From the IMG/VR virus record IMGVR_UViG_3300036832_001373, positions 62,001 through 126,000 of that record: a stretch of 64,000 bases of DNA, one strand, 5' to 3'. The notes beneath the pieces are model-generated. The model did not search any database. It was not told where the DNA came from and saw only the letters and a list, made by a program, of their open reading frames with translations. Both the position numbers and the translations under genes were made by a program. The stretch is from a virus. This document shows positions 1-7,877 of this stretch, piece after piece (position 1 is the first letter of the stretch; the number at the start of each line of letters is the position of its first letter).

Positions 1-1
1 G

Positions 2-265
2 TTAAAAGAATCTAGAGTAGAAGGACCGTTAGTGGAAGCTAAGTTTCACGACAGTAAAAAGACAGCCGTTGAATCTTTAGAGAAACGTCTTTCCAAATAT
101 GGAGTAAAATGTGAAATTAAGGTCGAAGAGGAGGTTCCAAACCTACGATCTATGAGTGAATTATTCGTTAGTAGGCGAGCGTATGCCCTCGCGATGGGAG
201 AAACAAGAATGCTTGTTAGCGGTCATATGAAACTTGATTTTAACAATGTACGGAGAGAATCTTGA
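2..265 (+). CDS. Partial unknown protein (C-terminal part)
   Basis: The reading frame is open to the left edge of the window, so only the last 87 residues are seen and the start is outside; a GTG at 32 is the first possible start inside the window but nothing favours it. The visible part is hydrophilic, with a Lys/Glu-rich stretch followed by a patch containing FVSRRAYALAMGE. I do not recognise the family. The stop overlaps the TTG start of the next gene by three bases, and the gene precedes replication genes on the same strand, so it is probably co-transcribed with them. Confidence 0.6.
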   Translation, partial: LKESRVEGPLVEAKFHDSKKTAVESLEKRLSKYGVKCEIKVEEEVPNLRSMSELFVSRRAYALAMGETRMLVSGHMKLDFNNVRRES

Positions 266-594
266 AACTATCTTACGACCAAGCTAGAACACTAGCTCGA
301 GTATGTGAAAGATATGTATATGAAGCAGAGAGATATATTAAGAACAACTTTAGAGGCCATGTGGAGTTTCCAAAGAATAAAAATCTATTGGTAGAACTTG
401 TTCAAGATATGACACTCCTTGCAGAGATATACCCTAACTTACTAAGTCATCCTGTACTGGAGAATGGGATAGAATCTAGACTAGAAATGTTTGAGTCTAG
501 AACTAGACCACAAGAAGTGATAGAAAATAATCTTCCTCCGACGGAAGACGATTTGTATGGACTACTATCAAACGTCGATGATACAAGAACTTAA
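262..594 (+). CDS. Hypothetical protein, 110 aa
   Basis: A short, charged, probably helical protein of unknown function. The start is a TTG at 262 that overlaps the previous stop; a purine-rich CGGAGAGA lies just upstream, which supports it. It overlaps the following resolvase-like gene by 38 bases if that gene starts at 557. No motif, signal peptide or membrane segment is visible. Its place in a tightly packed replication block is the only hint to its role. Confidence 0.6.
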   Translation: MKLSYDQARTLARVCERYVYEAERYIKNNFRGHVEFPKNKNLLVELVQDMTLLAEIYPNLLSHPVLENGIESRLEMFESRTRPQEVIENNLPPTEDDLYGLLSNVDDTRT

Positions 595-1054
595 ACTTTC
601 TGTATGTGGATACATGACCTTTTGTATCCCTATACCATTTTACTACTCTGGGAATCAGATGTATAAAGTGCAAAGAGCAGGTAGAAAAGTGTGGACCAGA
701 AAGGAGGTTAAGGTATGGGAACTACAAAAATCTATAGCTGAGCAAATAAGAGATCTTGGACTAAAAGCTCCAAAAGATACTTTCTGTTACATATGTCACA
801 CAGCCTTTTTCTTTAGTATGGACGATTGGGTAACTAAGAATAGATCTGCTCTAAGACAGATTGACTTAACTAACTTGTGGAAACCAATTGAGGATGCAAT
901 CTTTGGAGTTGATATCTCAGGAGAGCTCCTAGGATTAGGAGCAAACGACTGTAAAGGAATCTATAATACTCAGTCTAAGTGTATCCTTCCTCCAGAGTTC
1001 GATACACCACCCTACTATATAGCAACCGATCTTACGTTCTTAAAGAAGACTTGA
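557..1054 (+). CDS. RusA-like Holliday junction resolvase
   Basis: Likely endonuclease acting on branched DNA. RusA-family enzymes resolve Holliday junctions during phage recombination and can prepare branched DNA for packaging. The 165-residue length fits. The family hallmark is seen around residues 102-118: an Asp followed by an Asn (IDLTNLWKPIEDAI), matching the RusA pattern D-x-x-N-x-x-K-x-x-x-D-x-x, with further acidic residues around position 132. The N-terminal half has the expected beta-rich stretch, then a GRKVW segment. Start at 557 is assumed; an in-frame ATG at 578 would avoid most of the overlap with the previous gene. It lies directly upstream of the helicase. The family call rests on pattern recognition only. 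Confidence 0.6.
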   Translation: MDYYQTSMIQELKLSVCGYMTFCIPIPFYYSGNQMYKVQRAGRKVWTRKEVKVWELQKSIAEQIRDLGLKAPKDTFCYICHTAFFFSMDDWVTKNRSALRQIDLTNLWKPIEDAIFGVDISGELLGLGANDCKGIYNTQSKCILPPEFDTPPYYIATDLTFLKKT

Positions 1055-1056
1055 CT

Positions 1057-1170
1057 ATGTCTAAAGCTTTAGCTAAGCGTCCTGACTGTAAAAGTACGAC
1101 TAGTGAAACCTTTAACACAAGAGGCATCTCTTGCCCGTCAAAGAATCGGAGTTGGAACCGACGATCGTAG
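1057..1170 (+). CDS. Possible small basic protein, 37 aa
   Basis: An ATG at 1057, three bases after the resolvase-like stop, opens a 37-codon frame rich in Ser, Arg and Lys. It fills the gap before the helicase and overlaps the helicase start in another frame. There is only a weak purine stretch (AAAGAAGA) upstream and no recognisable motif, so it may be chance. The helicase frame itself cannot begin here because it has a stop at 1113-1115. Confidence 0.25.
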   Translation: MSKALAKRPDCKSTTSETFNTRGISCPSKNRSWNRRS

Positions 1171-2486
1171 AAATTTTACTGGACCCCCAAGTTAGACAGT
1201 ACTGCGCTCCCTTTATAGAACCTTGGATGTTCCAGAAGACGATCTATAGGAATTTAGTAGAGTCTCTGATAAGTACGGACTTTAAGAATAGGCCAGTTGA
1301 CCTTAAAGTCCTTAGGCTGCATATGCAGCACACATACAGAGACATGTACAGTGAAGACTGGCAGATAGTGGAGAAAATATACGCATCATATGCACCAATT
1401 GCTAGTGAAGATCTCCAAGCAATCACGAGAATAATATCAGCTTTTATTAAAGACAGGATAAATTTAAAAGGAGTTGACCTCTATTCAAGAGGAGAAACGA
1501 AAGAGGCTCAGAAGCTCTTTACAAGAGCCACTACATTTAATATAACAGCGGATCCTTTTATTAATCCCTTACAAGAAGGTATTATAGACTATCTTAGACA
1601 AAAAGATATGCCAAAGGGAGGTAAAGTTATAAAGAGTTCTTTGGGATTAGTCAATGGTTCATCTCAATACGGAGGTTTTAAGAACGGTGACTTGGCAATG
1701 GTAGTTCTTCGTCCTAAGGGAGGAAAGACTACATTTATGATTCAAGAGGGAGCTGCAGCTGCAGATCAAGGGTTTAAGGTAGCTCACATATTTCTTGGAG
1801 ACTACTCTGAACTAGATGGACTTCATAAATATATGAGCTGTTTGACTGGAGACATCATTACCAATGTAGTCAACGCTCCAAACCAGTATAAGAAGAAATG
1901 TGAGAAGTGGCTAGAGCATCTTAGAGTGGCGTCATTCCCAGCGTTTGGTTTAGATTGTAATGAGATAGTTTCCTATGCTAGGAATTTAAGACGTAAGTTT
2001 GAATTTAGTGTCTTTGTCATAGACTATGATTCAAACGTTAGGCCACCAGACGACTCTGGAATGTATGAGACGGGTGGAATAATGTACTCAACGTTTAAAG
2101 GTTTCGCACAATCTGATGAATGTGTTGTAATAGTTGGATGTCAACCAAAAATTCAGTTTTGGACTGACGAACTACTAGGATTTAGTTCTGCTGCAGAATC
2201 TAGTCGGAAACAACATGCAGTAGATTATATGATTACAGGTGGTCGTAATACAGACTATTCTCAGGTAGGTACGTTCCATCTACCTTTGGTTAGAAGAGGA
2301 GAAAGTTCTGGAATAACTAGAGTAAAGTATGATGATCTTCATAGTAGAATTATAGAAATTTCTCCTAGAGAGTATGAAACATTGATACGAGATCACAAGG
2401 GCAGTCATGTCCAGGTTAGGGATCTTAGTCTGGACGGAGTTAGGTTTGAAGATAAAAGTAAGAAAGAAGATAAGGATAAGAAATGA
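1131..2486 (+). CDS. DnaB-like replicative DNA helicase
   Basis: Predicted hexameric ATP-driven helicase that unwinds the phage replication fork, equivalent in role to T4 gp41. The 451-residue length is typical of the DnaB/gp41 group. The N-terminal ~150 residues are helical. The RecA-type core holds a Walker A variant, RPKGGKTTF near residue 193, and a Walker B segment VFVIDYD near residue 293, followed by a strand (CVVIVGCQPK) typical of DnaB motif H3. The Walker A lacks the usual first Gly, an unusual but tolerated change. The start is TTG at 1131 because the frame has a stop at 1113-1115 and AAGAGG lies 6 bases upstream. The end overlaps the next gene by four bases. Primase was not seen in the window. 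Confidence 0.8.
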   Translation: MPVKESELEPTIVEILLDPQVRQYCAPFIEPWMFQKTIYRNLVESLISTDFKNRPVDLKVLRLHMQHTYRDMYSEDWQIVEKIYASYAPIASEDLQAITRIISAFIKDRINLKGVDLYSRGETKEAQKLFTRATTFNITADPFINPLQEGIIDYLRQKDMPKGGKVIKSSLGLVNGSSQYGGFKNGDLAMVVLRPKGGKTTFMIQEGAAAADQGFKVAHIFLGDYSELDGLHKYMSCLTGDIITNVVNAPNQYKKKCEKWLEHLRVASFPAFGLDCNEIVSYARNLRRKFEFSVFVIDYDSNVRPPDDSGMYETGGIMYSTFKGFAQSDECVVIVGCQPKIQFWTDELLGFSSAAESSRKQHAVDYMITGGRNTDYSQVGTFHLPLVRRGESSGITRVKYDDLHSRIIEISPREYETLIRDHKGSHVQVRDLSLDGVRFEDKSKKEDKDKK

Positions 2487-2752
2487 CTCCAGAAGAGATA
2501 GACAATCGATATATAGCAGAGCTAGCACGTGTTACTGGAACTTCCGTACCGCTAGTTAACAAGATAGTAGAGGTGCAGCTAGCAATGGTTATGAGAGATC
2601 TAGGACTTAGTGGAGAAGCACAGACTTTAATTGGTAAAGTAAAACTTATTAAAGGAACTTTGATTCTAGTTGATCCTAGTTCTCATCTACAAAGAATGCT
2701 GGATAAAAGCCGACTAGTTGATCGGTTGATGAAGGAGTTGGGAGAAGAGTAG
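2483..2752 (+). CDS. Hypothetical protein, 89 aa
   Basis: The gene starts inside the helicase stop (ATGA overlap), so it is probably translated by coupling to the helicase. The middle, from about residue 14 to 60, has a pattern loosely reminiscent of HU-type DNA-binding proteins (a TGTS-x-PLVNKIVE helix, then strands), but the similarity is too weak to assign. No cysteine cluster, signal peptide or membrane segment. Function unknown; context suggests replication. Confidence 0.6.
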   Translation: MTPEEIDNRYIAELARVTGTSVPLVNKIVEVQLAMVMRDLGLSGEAQTLIGKVKLIKGTLILVDPSSHLQRMLDKSRLVDRLMKELGEE

Positions 2753-2759
2753 AGATACC

Positions 2760-3404
2760 ATGCTAGAGAAATTTATAAATAAAAGGTTACACGATCTTGG
2801 AAAAGAGGCTATAGCACATATTGTTAACTATGATGAGACTAGAGAAGACAAGGAGTTAACTAATATTTACTATTGCCTAGCCGCTATAGGACTAAAAGTT
2901 CTTAGTGCTGATTCTAGGGGAATGGATTATGCAATGATTAGGGATTGGGCTTTTCAACTAGCTGGAGATACGATTCTAGTAATCTATAGAAATCCTAAGA
3001 CATTTATACATCACGATAATTTCTTCTTTTATTACAGATCAGCACTCAAGAATACGTCATATAAAATGTTCGCCTATAAGTACGCTCTTCTTGAGAATTT
3101 CATCCCTCTAGATGATTATATGAATGACTACCCTATGTTTGCTGACGTAAATAGAGCAGATACTTCTATCATTAGAAGAGACGACTGTAGATACCTAGTC
3201 GATCAGACATTGAACATAATAAGTAAGTTTCCTAGATTTGGGAGTCGTGCTAAGTATCTAGTATGGCCAATTATATTCTCTCTTGTTGATAGATCAGACT
3301 TACTTTTGGACGTTCCAAACTTCAGAGATAGAATAGCTCTAAGACTACTTCTTAGACTTGTAGAACAACAACTACCTGGAAGGCTCCATGTCCTTGAAGA
3401 GTAG
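2760..3404 (+). CDS. Hypothetical protein, 214 aa
   Basis: An unknown, mainly helical protein rich in aromatic and charged residues. ATG at 2760 is preceded by GGAGAAGAG at a usable distance. The C-terminal 17 bases overlap the next gene. I see no nucleotide-binding loop, metal-binding cysteines or membrane segment. It sits in the operon between the helicase and terminase genes, so a role in replication or late switching is possible but not shown. Confidence 0.65.
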   Translation: MLEKFINKRLHDLGKEAIAHIVNYDETREDKELTNIYYCLAAIGLKVLSADSRGMDYAMIRDWAFQLAGDTILVIYRNPKTFIHHDNFFFYYRSALKNTSYKMFAYKYALLENFIPLDDYMNDYPMFADVNRADTSIIRRDDCRYLVDQTLNIISKFPRFGSRAKYLVWPIIFSLVDRSDLLLDVPNFRDRIALRLLLRLVEQQLPGRLHVLEE

Positions 3405-3807
3405 CATAGATCCTAATTCCTCAGTAGTATACTTAGCGTTAAGTATACTCTGTTCTTCCCAGAATTCTCTGGTACCAGAGATACTTTATCTGATGTCACC
3501 AGAAAAGATAATAAATTTTATTAAGGTATTCGGTGGAGAGACTATCAAGGTACCTACCCCTAGAGAGTTTAGCAGTGACTTATTTGCTGGATTAGCTTGC
3601 TATCACGTTCTTGTAGAAGGTAAGTCATGGGACTGGTTCGAATTAAAGTATGGTCTAAATGGTAATACTATTAGAGCTATACAAAACAAGTTAGATTACT
3701 GGATCAAAAGACTAAGTTCAGAAGAGCTGGACTTTATAAAGTCTCTTAAGACTCATGATAAAGCCCAGAAATCTCATGAGAAAATGAAGGCTAAGAACTA
3801 TGAGTGA
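3388..3807 (+). CDS. Hypothetical protein with possible helix-turn-helix, 139 aa
   Basis: Start ATG at 3388 lies inside the end of the previous gene, with GGAAGG upstream at 3379. The C-terminal half (about residues 70-125) contains GKSWDWFELKYGLNG followed by a helix beginning NTIRAIQNKL, a spacing compatible with a helix-turn-helix DNA-binding unit, and a Lys-rich tail. It may be a regulator or packaging accessory protein; neither is proven. It overlaps the next gene by 8 bases. Confidence 0.6.
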   Translation: MSLKSSIDPNSSVVYLALSILCSSQNSLVPEILYLMSPEKIINFIKVFGGETIKVPTPREFSSDLFAGLACYHVLVEGKSWDWFELKYGLNGNTIRAIQNKLDYWIKRLSSEELDFIKSLKTHDKAQKSHEKMKAKNYE

Positions 3808-4372
3808 CGATGACAAAGAAGATAACGTCTTTAATATGAAGGGCGAGAAAGCTACTAAAGTTGATCCACCTAAGGTTTACCGTAACCCTGTGGAGGTAGC
3901 TTTAGAGCTAAAGAAGGACTTGGACGAGTATGAAGAAACTCAAGATAGAAAACAACTGGTCAATGCCTTGAAGGACCAGTTCTTACTCTCTAGGTATAAT
4001 AATGCAACTCAGTCAGAGAAGAGTCGATATCTTGGACTATCAATTCTATTCGAACGAATGCATAAAATGTCAGACAATATGTTACTAAAAACTATAAGAG
4101 AACTAGCTGAGATGGGTGTGATAGATCTACAATCCATTACAGGACCTATAGGAGGTAAAAGCGGATCTCTGGTAAACATAAACCAAGCTTTTGGACTAGG
4201 TGGAGGTCTCAGAGATCCTCTAAAACTAGGACCATCTAGTAATACTGAAACTAATCCAATCAAGGATACAGGGAATCTACTAGAAGCCTTAGAACATATA
4301 GCGTCTCACTTCAAAGATAGGCCTATGCTAACTATTGAAAATCAATCAGATTCAGATGACAAAAGTGAGTAA
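3800..4372 (+). CDS. Hypothetical protein; positional candidate for small terminase
   Basis: A 190-residue acidic protein ending 5 bases before the large terminase gene. The N-terminal 40 residues are charged and probably disordered, residues ~40-115 look helical, and the tail is Gly/Ser-rich and acidic. Phage small terminase subunits often lie just upstream of the large subunit and recognise DNA through a helical N-terminal domain, so this is the best positional candidate, but there is no sequence signature to prove it. Confidence 0.55.
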   Translation: MSDDDKEDNVFNMKGEKATKVDPPKVYRNPVEVALELKKDLDEYEETQDRKQLVNALKDQFLLSRYNNATQSEKSRYLGLSILFERMHKMSDNMLLKTIRELAEMGVIDLQSITGPIGGKSGSLVNINQAFGLGGGLRDPLKLGPSSNTETNPIKDTGNLLEALEHIASHFKDRPMLTIENQSDSDDKSE

Positions 4373-4377
4373 CTTAG

Positions 4378-6324
4378 ATGAAACAAGATGTTGACTTTAA
4401 TAAGATAGACTTTGATAGGATAAAACCTTTATTGAATTCCAAAGAACTTCATCAATATGATGAAGAAGTTAGACTAACTAATCCTAGATATAGAGAGATT
4501 CCTGTTGGTCAAAGAAAAACTGCATTAGCATTGATAATGACTGGACAAATGGATTCTATTCCTACTTTAGAAAGACTTTACTTAAAACGTAGGATTCCTC
4601 CAATAGAAGAATTTTTAACTTCTGAGTTCATAGGAGAAGATGCTATTACTTTATTTCCTCAGTGGAGAAGAGACCTATGCGAGGTTTTTGCTAAAGATTC
4701 GACAGTTAGAAAGTGGTTATGCACTGGAGCAATTGGAACTGGAAAGTCGTCCGCTGGAATCATAGCTCATCTATACAATATTTTTAGAATCAATTCTCTT
4801 AGACGTCCACAGTTAAGTCTAGGAGGTGGTTCGTCTAAACCAATGACTTGTCAGTTATTTACTGTAACTGTAGCTAAAGCACATACCACTCTGATGGATC
4901 GTGTAGTTATGCTACTAAGAGGGTGCAAGTATTATGTTGAAGTAAGAAAACTTCCTGACTTTAATCTTTTTCTAGATGAGAAATACGACGAATATACACC
5001 TTGGTGTAGAACTTATGAAGGGATAGAGTTTCCTCATGGAGTTAAGATATTCGTAGGATCTCAAGATAGACATGCCTTGGGTGAGGACGTATTCGGAGGA
5101 TTACTTGACGAGGCTGAGTTTAGAATAGGTGCTCACGGAGAAATCGAGAAGGCTGTAGCATTGTTTGACAATATCTATGAAAGAATTCGTTCCCGATATA
5201 TTGGAGCTAAGTTCACATTGATGACTATTATTTCATCTATACGAAAAGCCAAAGGAGTTATGTCAACTTATATGTCTCAAATGTCAACTGATCCTAGTAG
5301 TAAAATTTCTCAGTACAGCATTTGGGATACTAAATATCCTAGTGCTCTAGTAAATGATGGTCATATTTGGGTGATGAGAGGTACTCAAAGACATCCTTCA
5401 AGGGTCCTGAACGAGGTTGAGGGAGAGAAGGCTGACAAGCAAATATTCGAACTTCCACCTTCGTGTAGTATAATTAAAGTACCTAAACGATATCAGGTAG
5501 ACTTTGAACTAAGAACTGAAGAGTCTTTGATGAACTTGGCTGGTCAAGCGTCAATGGGTCAAGAAATCCCATTTGACGATCTGACCAGAGTTGAGGACAA
5601 TAAACTATGTCCTACATTGTACTTTACTGCTCCACTTGGAACTACCGCTAGACCTATTACTCAGCCTTTGAGAGACCAGCTTCCAAGAGAGATATTTAAG
5701 CAAACTCCAGATGGACCTAGGCTAAGACGTTATCCAATGGCTCCTAGATATGGCCATTGGGACGGCGCAGCTGTTAGCTCCGCCGGTTTAGTAGTTATTC
5801 ATAAAGAGCTGAGTCAGACTGGGAGGGTGATGTATATAACCGATCTAGTTATTAAAATAACTTCTCCTAATAGAATTAACTTAGATTTAGTAAGAGATTT
5901 TATTATAGATCTCAGAGATTTCTTCGGATTATCTTTTCACGCTTTTACTGCTGACCAATATCAGTCAGAACAACTTTTACAAAAGTTAACTTCTATTGAA
6001 TTTGCTGAAGAAATAAGCGTACTCTCAGTAACTAAGACAAGAAATCAGTATGATACACTATCTTCAGTTGTAGCTCAAGATTGTCTGAAGACTGGACAAC
6101 TGCGTGATCTATGGCAAGAGTTGGAAGGAGTTTACTTTGAACACGACAAGCCCTATAAGCAGTATAAAGATGGAGCACACGGTGACATTGCAGACGCACT
6201 TTGCGGTGCAGTATTTAATGCGGTGCAAAACCCATATGATATACCTATCAATCTATATGAATCATTCGGTAGAGTACCAGACGCTCTAAGAACCCTTGAG
6301 GGATCTTATCAAAAGATCGCCTAA
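4378..6324 (+). CDS. Terminase large subunit (packaging ATPase and nuclease)
   Basis: Motor that pumps DNA into the prohead and cuts the concatemer. At 648 residues it fits the T4 gp17-like group. Visible motifs, in order: Walker A-type loop AIGTGKSS near residues 117-124; Walker B with catalytic carboxylate, GGLLDEAEF, near 239-248; and a C-terminal RNase H-like nuclease with three acidic sites: HWDGAAV (Asp ~460), FTADQYQ (Asp ~525) and HGDIADAL (Asp ~603). All motor and nuclease residues appear intact. Start ATG at 4378 follows the previous stop by five bases; no strong ribosome-binding site is seen. The portal it docks on is at the other end of the window on the opposite strand. Confidence 0.93.
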   Translation: MKQDVDFNKIDFDRIKPLLNSKELHQYDEEVRLTNPRYREIPVGQRKTALALIMTGQMDSIPTLERLYLKRRIPPIEEFLTSEFIGEDAITLFPQWRRDLCEVFAKDSTVRKWLCTGAIGTGKSSAGIIAHLYNIFRINSLRRPQLSLGGGSSKPMTCQLFTVTVAKAHTTLMDRVVMLLRGCKYYVEVRKLPDFNLFLDEKYDEYTPWCRTYEGIEFPHGVKIFVGSQDRHALGEDVFGGLLDEAEFRIGAHGEIEKAVALFDNIYERIRSRYIGAKFTLMTIISSIRKAKGVMSTYMSQMSTDPSSKISQYSIWDTKYPSALVNDGHIWVMRGTQRHPSRVLNEVEGEKADKQIFELPPSCSIIKVPKRYQVDFELRTEESLMNLAGQASMGQEIPFDDLTRVEDNKLCPTLYFTAPLGTTARPITQPLRDQLPREIFKQTPDGPRLRRYPMAPRYGHWDGAAVSSAGLVVIHKELSQTGRVMYITDLVIKITSPNRINLDLVRDFIIDLRDFFGLSFHAFTADQYQSEQLLQKLTSIEFAEEISVLSVTKTRNQYDTLSSVVAQDCLKTGQLRDLWQELEGVYFEHDKPYKQYKDGAHGDIADALCGAVFNAVQNPYDIPINLYESFGRVPDALRTLEGSYQKIA

Positions 6325-6342
6325 CAACCAGGAGGTAAGACT

Positions 6343-6585
6343 ATGACAAAGCATATCATGAACATACTTGACCAAACTGGTCACACTTCAATGGAGTGGG
6401 ACGCTGATAATCAGATGGAGATAGAGATTGCAAGAGAAGCTTTTAATAAAGCTAGAGAAAGAGGATATCATGCCTTCAGAGTAACTGAAGGGAACCTCGG
6501 AGAGTCTCGTCGTGGAGAACGTATGACAACTTTCGATCCTAAAGCTGAGAAAATGATTCTTATGCCTCAGCTTCAAGGAGGCTAA
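6343..6585 (+). CDS. Conserved phage protein of unknown function, 80 aa
   Basis: A strong ribosome-binding site (AGGAGGT at 6331) fixes ATG 6343. The protein has a pattern I associate with a small protein found in many phages near the terminase: an ARE-x-F helix, a G-Y-x-A-F-x-V strand, and a FDP-x-AE segment near the end (residues 64-70). Its job is not known. It is followed four bases later by another gene of the same kind, so the pair is probably co-expressed with the terminase. Confidence 0.75.
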   Translation: MTKHIMNILDQTGHTSMEWDADNQMEIEIAREAFNKARERGYHAFRVTEGNLGESRRGERMTTFDPKAEKMILMPQLQGG

Positions 6586-6589
6586 GATC

Positions 6590-7279
6590 ATGACTACTTA
6601 CTGGGATGACTTATACTCCACTGGGTCAACTCTAGTGAATAGACTCTATTTACCTCACTATCTTAGAGTACCAGGAACTCTCATTACTAATGCTACTAAT
6701 GGTACTTACAACTCGATTTACTTACCTAGCATGTTGTGTAATAGTGCAACATATTCCACAATACCTGAGTACTTTACTAACTCACTAACTACTACTAGCA
6801 CTACCACTAGTAGTGTATACAATAACCCTATAATCATAGGTAATACAGTTATATGGCCTAGTTGGCACGATGAAGTCGTATGTCCAACTCTTATTCAAGA
6901 AAGGATAGAGGCTGAGAACGCTAGACTAGAAGAACTTCGAAGAGTTGAAACTGAACGTTACGAGCAAAGAAAGCTTAGCACAGAGAAAGCCAACCAAATA
7001 CTCCTAGAACATCTCACGCCAGATCAGCGTGAGATGGTTGAGAAGAACGGATGGTTTGTGATTGAGGGAGGGAAGACAGGGAAGATTTATAGAATAGGAT
7101 CTAAATCAATCGCTGGAAATGTTGAGGAACTAGATGAGAAGGGAAAGGTAATAGCTAAATATTGTTGCCATCTACCACATCAGTATCCTCAATCAGATCA
7201 TCTTCTAACTCAGAAATTGATGTTAGAGTGGGACGAAGAAGAGTTTCTGAGAAAAGCTAATAAATCTAACGTAGCCTAG
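6590..7279 (+). CDS. Conserved phage protein with coiled coil, 229 aa
   Basis: Preceded by AGGAGGC, ATG at 6590. The N-terminal ~95 residues are Ser/Thr/Tyr-rich; a charged coiled-coil follows (about 100-140); the C-terminal ~85 residues match a module common in phage proteins of unknown function: HLTPDQREM, then a WFVIEGGK strand, YRIG, a NVEEL segment, YCCHLP and finally DHLLTQKLMLE with FLRKAN. The conserved Cys/His segment might bind a ligand. It ends the + strand block; its stop codon shares the palindrome CTAG with the stop of the converging structural block. Confidence 0.75.
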   Translation: MTTYWDDLYSTGSTLVNRLYLPHYLRVPGTLITNATNGTYNSIYLPSMLCNSATYSTIPEYFTNSLTTTSTTTSSVYNNPIIIGNTVIWPSWHDEVVCPTLIQERIEAENARLEELRRVETERYEQRKLSTEKANQILLEHLTPDQREMVEKNGWFVIEGGKTGKIYRIGSKSIAGNVEELDEKGKVIAKYCCHLPHQYPQSDHLLTQKLMLEWDEEEFLRKANKSNVA

Positions 7280-7848
7280 TAAGTACCAGATACAGAAGCG
7301 TAAGCAGAATCTATTTGATGATAGGCTGCATTCCAGGCTGTAGACGATCCATCACCTTGATTAATACCTCCTGACTTGATACTTGAGTTTACAGAAGATT
7401 CTGTGTTGAAACAAGCCTGAACATACGTGTTAACACAATCAAATACATGACTGATCTCAGTAGCATTATATGAATGGAAACTTAAGTCTGCTAACTTCCA
7501 TTGGACAATTGTTCCAGTATGAATCTGACAATAAGTGTACACTGCGTGTAGAGCTTGTTGTGATTGTAGATCTGTTTCAATAGGTACTCCAGTAACAGTT
7601 ATACCTTTAATTTCTTTATTATATCTAGCATTCTCCGAATAATCTAAAAGAAAAGATTTAGCTGGATCGTGTGCATTATATACTGCCGTTACAGCATTTA
7701 TATCTGGATTTTGATGGATACTTTTACCCCAAGTAAAAGTACCGTCAGAAGCCCAAGAAAAATCCCAATTTGGTATAGCTGCTACTGTTAATTCACCAGC
7801 AAATGTAGGGCCTATCTTCTCACCATTAGGTCCTAGTGATACCGACAT
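7276..7848 (-). CDS. DUF4376-like tail fibre-associated protein
   Basis: Last gene of the structural block, 190 residues. From about residue 75 to 150 it has the DUF4376 pattern: a strand with TVTGVPIETD, a helix with QQALHAVYTYC, the strand VQWKLADLSFHSY and a closing helix DCVNTYVQACF. Such domains are found on phage tail fibre or fibre-assembly proteins, and the gene follows two tail fibre genes, so it may be a fibre chaperone or tip protein. The stop overlaps the converging gene. Confidence 0.65.
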   Translation of the reverse strand: MSVSLGPNGEKIGPTFAGELTVAAIPNWDFSWASDGTFTWGKSIHQNPDINAVTAVYNAHDPAKSFLLDYSENARYNKEIKGITVTGVPIETDLQSQQALHAVYTYCQIHTGTIVQWKLADLSFHSYNATEISHVFDCVNTYVQACFNTESSVNSSIKSGGINQGDGSSTAWNAAYHQIDSAYASVSGTY

Positions 7849-7877
7849 GATTCTACTCCTTCATGATTCTTGAATAC

